Shown in pieces: positions 8,801 to 14,777 of a stretch of DNA of 37,309 nucleotides. The number at the start of each line of letters is the position of its first letter. The first letter of the stretch is position 1. The position numbers and the translations under genes were made by a program. Under the pieces are notes generated by a model. The model saw only the letters and a list, made by a program, of their open reading frames with translations, searched no databases and was not told the origin of the DNA. Source of the stretch: Pseudomonadota bacterium (lineage in GTDB: Bacteria > Cyanobacteriota > Vampirovibrionia > Obscuribacterales > Obscuribacteraceae); contig JAJPGY010000045.1 in assembly GCA_021325555.1 (NCBI GenBank), positions 1 through 37,309 of the forward strand, written 5' to 3'.

Positions 8801-11800
8801 GTAGGGTCCACAACCTATTACCGCGATGGGCAGGGAACGTTCTATAAGATCGTGGACCTGGGCGGAGGCAACCGCCAGCTCTTCCCGGACTATGAGCTGA
8901 CGGCCGTGCCGAGGAATCAAGCCTACGCGACCGATGCCACAACAGCGCAGATGCTGAACCGGCCTGGCTATGCTGAAGCGATCGGAGGCAGCCCACAGGA
9001 CAAACTGCTGTGGTCGCCGGAACGTGACTTCTACAAGCTGCCCGTCGAGGAGCGGATGGCTATCTACGACGCGATCAAGGGACACCTGACCGGGCTGGCC
9101 CAGGATCAGCCGATCGACTCGTTCGTTGGGGACGCTCTCAGCGTTACCTCCGGCTGGAACAAGGATCTGTCGCTGCAGTATAAACAGCTGAAGTCTCTGC
9201 GCGATCAATGGGATGCGTCGTATGCGCCGTTTCGTGATGAGGTCCAGCCGTTGCTGCAGGGACGGGTGGACATGAACCTCATGACCGATCGCAATGCGGT
9301 GCGCAATACGCTCAACGAGCTTGTTCAGGAAGGACAGATTACGGCCCCCGAAGCGGCTGACCACCTGCAGAAACTGGACAACTATGTGCAGGCGCGAGAA
9401 ACCTACTCGCAGAGCGTGAGCCAGGTGAATCAGGTGCTCGGCGAGCGCCGCGCTCAGCTCGAGGACATGATCAATCGGTTTGCGGACTCGCAAGGGCTGC
9501 CGCATGTCAAGATTCGATTGGCCGAGGAGATGGGCTCGGCCGCCGGAACCTACAACGACGGCGTTATTACCTTGAGAAAGGATGCGCTGCTCAACGCCCA
9601 GGATGTGGCCGGCCTCATAGATACTGCCTATCACGAGTTCGTGCACAGCGAGCAAGACAACGGCGTCATTCGCATGGTCATAGACCAGGTGGAGCAGCAG
9701 GCGGGCAAGCCGCTGACTCAACTGACTCCGGCGGAAAGCGAGCGCATTAAGACACTCTACAAAGGGCTCACCAATCACCAGCTCTCCGACGAGCACTTGC
9801 AGAACGTTCTCGCTGCCCGAGACGGCAGGCGTCTCACCCCCGATCAGGCGGCGCGGGCCCGGGCGATGGCTGAAGCCTTCAAGAACGGAGAGCCCGCCGG
9901 CAAGGTTCTGGCGGAAACGGGCAACGACTTCCGCATGACTCAGAAATGGTTGAAGGCCGTATCCAGCACCAGCGATCCGAACGGCGCCTATAAGCTTATC
10001 TCCCAGCTCTCCCGGGATCCGGGCGTGCTGTCCCAGCACTTGTTCGGAACGGCGACGCCACCGCCGGAGGTGCAGCGCCTGATAAACATTTACAGGGCCA
10101 TGGAAAGCGGAGCGGAGGTCGATTGGCCGAGGGCTCAGGCGGATCCGCTCCTGAAGAGCATGCTCTCTCAGAGACTGGAGGATCTCAACCAGGCCCGCAT
10201 GGAAAGCTACGGCCGTTATATGGCCGGTGTGCATGAGAAAGAGGCCTGGGCGGTCGGCTCCCGCGCCGAAAGGAGAGCGGTCGACGCCGGGGCGTCGCAG
10301 CGGCAGAATCCGGACCAGGTCGCGGTCAACAAGCCGATCTTCTTCCCCGACTACGCGCCGGCTGCAGCTGGCCTGGAAGCGCTGGCATTCGACGTGCCCG
10401 CCGGCGACCTCGGTGGTGGCTTGACCAGCCTCGGCCAGGCAAGATTGGATCAGCTCCAGGGAAGGGCAGCGGAGATCCTCGAGTACAACGGTCAGGTCGT
10501 CAAAGCGCAGCCCAGAACCGGGGCCAGGACCGGTGACGCATATCAACTGGACGTCTATCGGGCGGTGCAGAGCCAGCTGGCTGATTTGAAGACGCAGGGT
10601 AAGGTGGGGCCGCAGTGGGAGGTCTATCCCACGGCAATCGGCTCCGGCGCGGACAGGGTGGGTGTCGACTACTTGCTGGTAAACACGGACACAGGGGATT
10701 TTGTGCCGCTCGATGCGACATCTAACCCGGACAAGAGAAACATAGCGGAATTGAGAAAGGGCGGCATCATCATGTATGAGCCGCGGCTCTTTGATGCTAT
10801 TGGCAGCCTGAGGGTGGATCCGGAAGAGCCGCCGGATGTGCGGGCCGCGGTGGCCGGCTTCCAAGCCCGTCTGGCGAGCCAACTGGAGACGTTGACCCAT
10901 CAACCGTCCTTGCTGAACCTCAACGATACTCCATTCCCGGACGTCGTGCAGGGCGCCAGTGACGCGTCCACCCAAAAGCAGATCGCGGACTTTGCAGGCT
11001 GGCTCCGGACTGAGGCCGGAACATACATGCCCGGCAGCCCCGAGGCGCGAGAGCTGATGAACTATGCACAGGTGCTGGAGCGCGGCGCCCTCGCGCACGG
11101 TGAAGCGGCCGCCAGGAAAGTGGTGGCACCCAAGGTGCTCGAAGCCAACGTGCAGAGGGCTGCTGACGGCGCCATGGTTGATGTGGCAATCCGGAATGTG
11201 CTGAACGGGGGAAGATTCGAGCCGCCGTCCGGTGCTCCGTCCAAAGCGGTCACGCTCAGGAGCGACGGCAAGCTGAACTTCAATGCCCCGGACGGCTCCA
11301 TTTACGTCATCGACGATCCGGCCAAGATGCTCATGGAATCCCGCAGCCGCTTTCTGGATCTTAACCAGCTTGCCGGCGTGATCCCTCCCAGGCGGATGGA
11401 AGCTCTCCGGAAGATGTTCCCGGGGCTGTCCGATCGGAAGATTGTCGAGCGGGTAAGAGACCAGATCCAGATATCCACCAGGATGATCGGGCAGAGAACA
11501 GCAAGCAACTACCGCCCATACCTCGACGACCTGGTAGCCCGCCTGAACAATCGCAAGCCGGCAGACCTGCTGCAGAGCCCGGACGCAAAACCGCCCGCGG
11601 CGGAACACCAGGTGGTCGAGCCTGCGCCTGAGGTCGCCGCACCACCCCCGGTGCCCGCGGAGACCATTACACAGGTGCTGGGAGATCTTAAGTACTTCTG
11701 GAAGGACGTGCTCAACGGCAGACCCCTGAACGGCTCCGTCGAGCCGGACATGGTGGCGGCCCTGCAGATGTTCCGGGAAGATGAGTCCGCCTCCTGGACG

Positions 11801-11893
11801 CCGCAGGCGGCAGCCTGGTTCGACGAGCTGCAGCGCGCTTACGTGAGCGGTGACACCACGGCCATCACGCTGCTGGGCAATGTTACCCAGTAG
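2831..11893 (+). CDS. Giant multi-domain protein (annexin-like repeats, lyase-like, YD-repeat, zincin and nuclease-like segments)
   Basis: This is a 3020-residue protein with no full-length family that I recognise. Order: a Gln/Gly-rich disordered head (1-80); helical repeats resembling annexin repeats (about 85-935), with patterns such as I-F-R-E-L, R-Q-A-I-E-K-A-Y and K-Y-G-G; a hydrophobic Ala/Gly stretch (about 945-990); an Ala-rich helical part; a segment around 1310-1500 resembling OspF/SpvC phosphothreonine lyases (K1374, H1376, W-K1413, F-T-I-Y1443); three YD/RHS-like repeats (about 1645-1930); a small beta domain; a zincin motif HEFVH (H2268-H2272); and a segment with D2613, L-D2628 and K2635 reminiscent of PD-(D/E)XK nucleases. 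There is no signal peptide. GGGAG lies 8 bases before the ATG. The mosaic looks like a polymorphic effector; export route and activity are inferred, not shown. Confidence 0.85.
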   Translation: MGDGAAKKNQPQLDQHGQPLEKGQQPGSDGAASQMSNQATAPGDASALAAVRGQGGSTPGSFGQVSLTDGQGNAAPAKATLDQQAVEKKIQEIHDALYHRALWGIGWSSPDADKIFRELDSLNQADRQAIEKAYAQKYGGSGKDFHGDELRRELKDKLSSDDDARAVAMLNRQDGHTNDAGQVKTLLTQLDSAAGKQHHNDSWNPLHVLSDVVVPAKFLYERYQNHELSGDRANDEKQLRETIAGLNSQQLAQLDTDYRAEYGKSFRDSILHDKNLSPETRAALEIYLKNPDPSKDGIDQRSAQDQLDLANLGLKYHNVDMIGEALRGDTPAAQQARARFRSAQGDDKLKSAFSGDDLQKARDFMNDGRIDLATIAHDDTEHWYHTNRSDLEQQLTNATQDERQEYTQGRQLALAHQNPTTDAQRQALDFYNRTHKALKDAASNDRELAVFEDKLMYGGSLITQLCDTHSDGWWFTGIGSGHDTGDLLSKIENMSQQDWQRLKTDPGYRAQIDAALHTFAGSDEIKRADDLLDRKAKADTYDQSKTIERSLTSIIGDDTHHGWFGSTSHDGVKIIDAIANLPPQQQKQYRDDPNFRDQVNKDIDKTLDDGPQRTLAHRLLGQIAAGRQPKLDPVDQVLMDSVKGADASQTERDIEAAFRQDPTLLDRIKNPKNQQDKDIKQYFEGAFTQAMFKDGMPPEGAGYEYDRYAQVLFDKGSLPLDMKLELSSDKKLDIQDIINASDADKQRLLDPKTKDDQEFRDRVLGGLSDDEKKVVMNGLKQGKLDLADQIRQYVLGDGGSSDDLRAALQQMRNQPAAIEALKNEYVQKYGGDLDNDLISRIDDKDKITFRDLLTPAKLDGRQDFYDLMAQQMNSRSGLADSIMAAGMWDGTRDSLDRALNENAAIRGEYALKFEDLPQDEQQRLIDMYAQALQSYKDSKGQMTEQLVDAALVVGSLAAAPFSGGASLTVIAAMAAAGATFKVAATKVLEGNDFNNDPKAVAKLALEGAFTTGMMVGPAHILGVMGIGDAAAAEAVAGITARLGTTAVEEGGTAVLREGCEEAAQKALATASREAIAAGKDMTTAQLQHVAEQMVRSDLPAAVRKQAIDDITNQLARQYNVSLEQQSRTLLQKALQGGRSFVTEAAGNAAIGGGASAMSQVATFPLDYDSKLSLSQNLSALAYRMKLAGISGAAGGVAFTGVFHIVKPLGGAALSGYRGLSASGEGGDPAAVTFAFKGGDQVIAADPRNPDVQITRANGRTLTVKGGTEYKIQPGDQLTGVKPADSQLVAAQVGADALQPPGAMDSIGIGTGGGGDVRVEAGHYQVKVGSGTIELPGRKITIDGREYIVHKRPWTGQHWMYGKAPSGEALKGSVKVHVSVAPDANLADLGRLQEVLIPALNDDKELAALASDWKTMDPQIGHAGVDPGHLVASEGQGAKAFTIYARNAEDALRIQQKVDQILARHPELKLDKPFAGGNVDRVAGASNRVGITRDVFERSVDSRPHDVLAKVDNALSARILNDPSLQAYRFEVNGQPRITQQGLRKLEQQLGLHDSILQYDSQGNLVMQVNGTDRYGGAGRVYVSEEHAINTPRGTRTGTTADGRPQLSQGYTDRPALYQLSRHYGIDPVDVLAGRVDPAAVRDSRGQVLQTVDAKGNRTTFQRNADGQVTRVTYPNGQVAETSDGGTWRVMDPAHPEKGYTVHGRMEVGRDGSLTWQARGGDKITTYADGSRVQIGRISGKIDSTVSAAGVRTDYTYAPDGKLTRIARADGTVLESADGQNWTAHTRGGDVMVLRAQFQVGSDGTLWQKTPQGNFVGSHLDGSKTYRYPKDGTIQVDPRQRIYETVNAQGARTKYEYSAEGRLQKVTYANGITAQSSDGLNWRVTDPSHPDGGYSVRGAMKVESDGSLTWLPEGSDKMQVVALNGARSVRPAPPPYKVGDTVVFDGEKYVVAGFDTRSGDAILRQPGRGRNFAVISKPATTEELSKVRPVRVGSTTYYRDGQGTFYKIVDLGGGNRQLFPDYELTAVPRNQAYATDATTAQMLNRPGYAEAIGGSPQDKLLWSPERDFYKLPVEERMAIYDAIKGHLTGLAQDQPIDSFVGDALSVTSGWNKDLSLQYKQLKSLRDQWDASYAPFRDEVQPLLQGRVDMNLMTDRNAVRNTLNELVQEGQITAPEAADHLQKLDNYVQARETYSQSVSQVNQVLGERRAQLEDMINRFADSQGLPHVKIRLAEEMGSAAGTYNDGVITLRKDALLNAQDVAGLIDTAYHEFVHSEQDNGVIRMVIDQVEQQAGKPLTQLTPAESERIKTLYKGLTNHQLSDEHLQNVLAARDGRRLTPDQAARARAMAEAFKNGEPAGKVLAETGNDFRMTQKWLKAVSSTSDPNGAYKLISQLSRDPGVLSQHLFGTATPPPEVQRLINIYRAMESGAEVDWPRAQADPLLKSMLSQRLEDLNQARMESYGRYMAGVHEKEAWAVGSRAERRAVDAGASQRQNPDQVAVNKPIFFPDYAPAAAGLEALAFDVPAGDLGGGLTSLGQARLDQLQGRAAEILEYNGQVVKAQPRTGARTGDAYQLDVYRAVQSQLADLKTQGKVGPQWEVYPTAIGSGADRVGVDYLLVNTDTGDFVPLDATSNPDKRNIAELRKGGIIMYEPRLFDAIGSLRVDPEEPPDVRAAVAGFQARLASQLETLTHQPSLLNLNDTPFPDVVQGASDASTQKQIADFAGWLRTEAGTYMPGSPEARELMNYAQVLERGALAHGEAAARKVVAPKVLEANVQRAADGAMVDVAIRNVLNGGRFEPPSGAPSKAVTLRSDGKLNFNAPDGSIYVIDDPAKMLMESRSRFLDLNQLAGVIPPRRMEALRKMFPGLSDRKIVERVRDQIQISTRMIGQRTASNYRPYLDDLVARLNNRKPADLLQSPDAKPPAAEHQVVEPAPEVAAPPPVPAETITQVLGDLKYFWKDVLNGRPLNGSVEPDMVAALQMFREDESASWTPQAAAWFDELQRAYVSGDTTAITLLGNVTQ
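6773..7340 (+). other. Phosphothreonine-lyase-like segment inside the giant protein
   Basis: Residues about 1315-1503 carry, in order, V-K-V-H-V-S-V (K1374, H1376), S-D-W-K (K1413) and G-A-K-A-F-T-I-Y (Y1443). In OspF/SpvC effectors, as I recall them, the same order holds: K-F-H-I-S with the general acid histidine, W-K with the catalytic lysine, and G-A-Q-F-T-L-Y. The arginine about ten residues before the tyrosine in SpvC is not conserved here (the place holds S/E). The same fold also forms the lyase domain of LanL/LanKC lanthipeptide synthetases. This is a motif-level match made by eye. Confidence 0.4.
7766..8617 (+). repeat. Three YD/RHS-like protein repeats inside the giant gene
   Basis: Three units begin near 7781, 8063 and 8363, so they are 94 and 100 residues apart. 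Each starts with T/S-V-x-A-x-G-x-R-T, continues with an aromatic/Tyr pair, D/E-G-x-x-x-x-I/V-x-x-x-D/N-G and ends with S-D/A-D-G-x-x-W. This is the YD-repeat style of RHS and wall-associated proteins, which form a beta shell or stalk. The units differ in sequence enough to be old duplications. Confidence 0.7.
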
Positions 11894-11914
11894 CCGTCTC
11901 TAGAGGCCTGACCA

Positions 11915-12439
11915 TTGGCGATGCAGTCCGCAAGCGAGATTACCGATAGCGGCGCCATCCGGCGAATTCTCGCGCCCGCCGGCTGGCGGGAGAGCGGCGC
12001 CGCGGAGACGATGCCCGACGGAAGGTTTGTGCGAACCTTCAGCCCGCCGGAGGCGGCCGATGTGCACTTCTGCCTGTATTACCGTCCGGGGCCGATATCG
12101 CTGGAATCAGCCGGCGCATTCCTCACGATCCTGATTGAGCCGTTCCACGATCTGCCGCCGGAGGAGATCGCGCTGCTGACGGACGTGCTCGAGAGCATGG
12201 CTTTGCCGGAGTCCTTTGTGATTCATGAGTGTGGGACCGGGTACTTGAACGGCAAGCGTATCATCCGCGTGGCCGGCACCTGGACCAGGCTAGGGCGAAA
12301 CACCGTGGTCGTGGTCACCAACGCCGACGAGCGGGGCTGCAGGATCCAGCAGATCTATTACTCCGCCCCCTCCGGGCAGTTCCTCACCTACCTGAACGCG
12401 GCAACCGACGCCATGCAGACGGTCGAATGGAATCAATGA
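11915..12439 (+). CDS. Unknown 174-residue protein, candidate partner of the giant protein
   Basis: The protein has 174 residues if translation starts at the TTG at 11915, which has AGAGG 8 bases upstream; the in-frame ATG at 11921 is 14 bases from it. It lies 21 bases after the giant gene, so the two are probably one operon. It has no signal peptide or membrane segment. The C-terminal half (G-K-R-I-I-R-V-A-G, then V-V-V-V-T-N, then Y-Y-S-A-P-S-G-Q-F, and a final V-E-W) has the pattern of Mog1/PsbP/DUF1795-type alpha/beta domains. Some DUF1795 proteins are chaperones for secreted effectors, and effectors often sit beside small immunity proteins. Either role would fit, but I cannot assign a function from sequence. 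Confidence 0.75.
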   Translation: MAMQSASEITDSGAIRRILAPAGWRESGAAETMPDGRFVRTFSPPEAADVHFCLYYRPGPISLESAGAFLTILIEPFHDLPPEEIALLTDVLESMALPESFVIHECGTGYLNGKRIIRVAGTWTRLGRNTVVVVTNADERGCRIQQIYYSAPSGQFLTYLNAATDAMQTVEWNQ

Positions 12440-12572
12440 TGGGAACCCTCCTCCAGGCTGCTCGTCCTGAGTATTGCCCGGCGAGCTCAGGGTAGATAGG
12501 CTGGCTACAGGGGGTATGAATTCTGTTTTTGTTATCTGGACAACTATTGTAAGGGTCCCCGGTCAAGTAGAA

Positions 12573-13526
12573 ATGAGCCAGCGCGCCAGAACAAGTGGAA
12601 TCAGGCTCGGCAAGCGCCGCCCCGCCGGTTCGATCATCTGGGCACTCTTTCTTGGTGCCCTCACGTCCCTACCCGGTTGGCTGCCGGCGCTCGCCGCGCC
12701 GGATGTCGCAGAGAGCGGCCGGCTGAACGAATACGAGCAGCTCGTGCTGGGCAAATCGAACAGTGCCGCGAGCCCTGAAAAAAGGGTCGCGGCCATTGAG
12801 CAGAACCTTTTCGGCAAAAGCCACGCTGGTCCGATCTCAACGCGACTGGATGCGATCGGACAGGCCCTGGGAAGCCAGGGCGCGCCCCCGTCGCCGGTTC
12901 CGGCCTGCGATCGGGTCATGCAGGGGCGGGTGAATATCAACGAGTCGCGCCCCGGCGACGAGACGGCGGATCTTCTCAAGCAGGGGCTGGCGCAGTACAA
13001 CTCCGGCAACTATGCCGAGGCGGAAAAGACCTATCAGCAGGTCCTTTCTATAAACCCGCAGGAGCCGCACGCTCTGTTCAACCTGGGCGCCGTTTGCGAG
13101 CAGCGCGGGGATCTCGATGGCGCGCTTAGCCAGTATCGGCTGGCTGCCAGGTACGACCACAACAACAGTGAAGCTGTCAAGGCCGCCGCCGCCGTGGAGC
13201 AAGAAATCGCCCAGCGGCAGCAGGCGGCTGCGCGGCTGAACGTGGATGACCAGAAAGCCCAGGCCGCCGAGGCGAGGGCAAGGGCGCAAAAGGAGTACGA
13301 GCTGGCGGTCGAGCAGCAACGCCGGCTGGACAAGCAGCGGGACGCCGAAATCCGCGCCAGCGCGCCAGCACCCGAGCGCGGCGGAGCCTCATCCGCGGCC
13401 GCCCGGGGCGCCGCCGCCGCCGTGGCCGTCGGCGCCGGCATGGTCCTGAGCGGCCTCGCCCGCCGCGGCGGCGGGCTGCGCGGCCTGGACATAAGCTGCC
13501 CAATATGCCGTCTGCTGCGATTCTAA
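12573..13526 (+). CDS. Secreted or membrane-anchored TPR protein with LFGK-type N-terminal repeats
   Basis: Starting at the ATG at 12573 gives 317 residues with a clear signal sequence: a basic R-L-G-K-R-R part, a hydrophobic core and A-L-A-A-P cleavage near residue 42. Frames upstream to 12474 would bury this signal. The mature start has two related motifs, Y-E-Q-L-V-L-G-K and I-E-Q-N-L-F-G-K, followed by R-L-D-A-I-G. Next come two TPR units (about residues 130-200, with Y-N-S-G-N-Y-A-E-A-E-K-T-Y and A-L-F-N-L-G-A), a charged coiled-coil (about 210-265), an Ala-rich segment that could span a membrane, and a C-terminal C-P-I-C. The role is likely as an envelope scaffold. The stop overlaps the next start. 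Confidence 0.8.
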   Translation: MSQRARTSGIRLGKRRPAGSIIWALFLGALTSLPGWLPALAAPDVAESGRLNEYEQLVLGKSNSAASPEKRVAAIEQNLFGKSHAGPISTRLDAIGQALGSQGAPPSPVPACDRVMQGRVNINESRPGDETADLLKQGLAQYNSGNYAEAEKTYQQVLSINPQEPHALFNLGAVCEQRGDLDGALSQYRLAARYDHNNSEAVKAAAAVEQEIAQRQQAAARLNVDDQKAQAAEARARAQKEYELAVEQQRRLDKQRDAEIRASAPAPERGGASSAAARGAAAAVAVGAGMVLSGLARRGGGLRGLDISCPICRLLRF

Positions 13527-13957
13527 TGTCCCACCGGCACCAATCAGCCCGTCCCCAGATCGCCCAGCCGGACCCGCCCTGGGGGCGCGGGCGCCCCGCC
13601 CGCACTTGCTTCCTCCTGCTGGCCCTTCTGTTCCTTGCCCTGCCCGCCGCCGCCGAGGACGGTCTTTTCGTAAAACGCCGGCCCCCGGAACCATGTCCCT
13701 CGCTGGGCTCGCGCTTTGAAAGCCCGCTGGCGCAGTTCCACCGCTGGCGCCGTGAATTCGCTTTCCCGACCATGTGCCCGATGGTGCTCTGCCACGGAAC
13801 CTGCGCGGACTCCGAGATGCCATGCACGATAGCTGGCGGTGGCGCCGTCCAATCATGCGCGGCCGCCGATCCAACCACGGCGGAACAGGTGCTCTGTAAA
13901 CAGTCCGCGCCACCGCCGGCAAAGACACTCACGCCTCCCTGCTGCGGAAATTGGTGA
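13526..13957 (+). CDS. Small Cys-rich secreted protein of unknown function
   Basis: The ATG at 13526 shares a base with the stop of the TPR gene (TAATG), which favours translational coupling. The product has 143 residues. A hydrophobic signal core F-L-L-L-A-L-L-F-L-A-L-P-A-A-A follows an Arg-rich start, with cleavage expected near A-A-A-E-D. The mature part holds about ten cysteines, including C-P-M-V-L-C-H-G-T-C and a terminal C-C-G-N-W, which suggests disulfides or metal binding. I recognise no family. The Arg-rich G-R-G-R-P-A-R-T-C stretch before the signal core is encoded by a REP-like repeat, so the true start or even the reading frame could have been altered by its insertion. A long frame on the opposite strand is Arg/Ala-rich noise. 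Confidence 0.55.
   Translation: MSHRHQSARPQIAQPDPPWGRGRPARTCFLLLALLFLALPAAAEDGLFVKRRPPEPCPSLGSRFESPLAQFHRWRREFAFPTMCPMVLCHGTCADSEMPCTIAGGGAVQSCAAADPTTAEQVLCKQSAPPPAKTLTPPCCGNW
13580..13608 (+). repeat. REP-like GC-rich repeat, copy 1
   Basis: This 29-base stretch begins with GGGGCGCGGGCGCCCC, a near-perfect hairpin (GGGGCGC, GG, GCGCCCC at 13582-13597), and ends in GCCCGCACTTG. A near-identical copy lies at 16762-16790. It sits inside the signal-peptide coding part of the Cys-rich protein. Confidence 0.6.
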
Positions 13958-14048
13958 TCATTGTAAACAGTTACCCGCGCGCAGCCGGAACCTCGGGCCG
14001 CGCCTCACGTCTGATCCCGTCTGGCTGGCATTCGCCAGCGTGAAGTGA

Positions 14049-14106
14049 TTCGTACCGTGGTTCGTATGGTGGTTGGTGGCTTCCTCAGGTTTGACCTGAA
14101 AGGAGG
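14049..14106 (+). promoter_or_regulatory. Tandem repeat and hairpin abutting the DoxX ribosome binding site
   Basis: Two adjacent 12-base units, TTCGTACCGTGG (14049-14060) and TTCGTATGGTGG (14061-14072), match at 10 of 12 positions. They are followed by a perfect inverted repeat TCAGGT-TTG-ACCTGA (14085-14099) whose last base is the first of AAAGGAGG (14099-14106), the strong ribosome site 10 bases before the ATG. A tandem operator plus a translation-modulating hairpin is possible. Confidence 0.4.
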
Positions 14107-14116
14107 TCCTGCGACG

Positions 14117-14611
14117 ATGTATACACTGCAAGTCAGCAAAGCTCACGCCTTTCTGGCGTTTGTCGCCAGACTTTGCATGAGCTGCATTTTCCTGGTCAGC
14201 GCCTTCTTGAAAATGATGCACTGGCCGGACTATGCGGTAATGATGGCCAACCATGGCCTGCCTGCGGTTCCCGCTCTTTTGAGCGTGGCGATCATCATCG
14301 AGTTGGTGTGCGGGCTCATGCTGTTGACCGGAGTGATGGCCAGGTTCGGCTCCTTACTTTTGATCCTGTACCTGATTCCCGTCACATTCGTGATGCACAA
14401 CATATGGACCGTGCCACCAGATCAGGTGATGACCCAGCTCATCAATATGTTCAAGAACCTGGCGATCATGGGCGGTCTTTTCATGGTCAGCGCTTTCGGC
14501 CCTGGACCGCTCATCATTCAGGAGAAATGGGGACAGGTCGTCAAGGAAGACCAGAAGTCGACAGACTCAGGAAGCAAGCAGAGCCCATCCGGGCTCGCCG
14601 GCGTCACATAA
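14117..14611 (+). CDS. DoxX-family integral membrane protein
   Basis: The protein of 164 residues has four predicted membrane helices (about residues 11-31, 52-74, 79-100 and 115-135). It shows DoxX signatures: R-L-C-M-S-C-I-F-L-V-S-A in helix 1, a K-x-x-H/W-P-D-Y loop, E-L-V-C-G-L-M-L-L-T-G in helix 2 and an H-N-I-W-T motif before helix 4. DoxX proteins are small quinol- or redox-linked membrane proteins and most have no assigned reaction. The ATG at 14117 was chosen because of the AAAGGAGG site 10 bases upstream, which rules out the longer frame starting at 14045. The C-terminal 25 residues are polar and cytoplasmic or disordered. It stands as a single gene, with a weak terminator candidate after it. 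Confidence 0.88.
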   Translation: MYTLQVSKAHAFLAFVARLCMSCIFLVSAFLKMMHWPDYAVMMANHGLPAVPALLSVAIIIELVCGLMLLTGVMARFGSLLLILYLIPVTFVMHNIWTVPPDQVMTQLINMFKNLAIMGGLFMVSAFGPGPLIIQEKWGQVVKEDQKSTDSGSKQSPSGLAGVT

Positions 14612-14630
14612 TTCGTTTCTGCGGGCGAAT

Positions 14631-14664
14631 CCCACGCCTCTTTGCAGCCCGGGTGGGCATTTTT
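14631..14664 (+). terminator. Weak rho-independent terminator candidate after the DoxX gene
   Basis: CCCAC (14631-14635) can pair with GTGGG (14653-14657), or GCCC with GGGC in a tighter loop, and the stem is followed by ATTTTT (14659-14664). The stems are short, so the call is tentative. It lies 20 bases after the stop codon, before the TPR gene. Confidence 0.35.
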
Positions 14665-14777
14665 GGAAGTCAAGGAGGAGGAACATCCTGGAGACGTGGT
14701 CGTCTGCCACTTTCCATGGTGGGTCTGTGTGCTGGTACCAAGTTGAATAACCGACATTGCGACTGAGAGGGACGCAT

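Noticed and set aside
8780..11608. 942-codon minus-strand frame opposite the 3020-residue gene
   Set aside because: GC-rich codon bias keeps the antisense frame open; the product is Arg/His/Leu-rich without a known motif, while the plus strand has clear domain signals.
13177..13932. 251-codon minus-strand frame rich in Arg and Gly
   Set aside because: Low-complexity composition, and it opposes two genes with signal peptides and coupled starts.
14045..14116. Longer DoxX start at 14045
   Set aside because: The strong AAAGGAGG site precedes the ATG at 14117 and the added residues are not membrane-compatible or conserved in the family.
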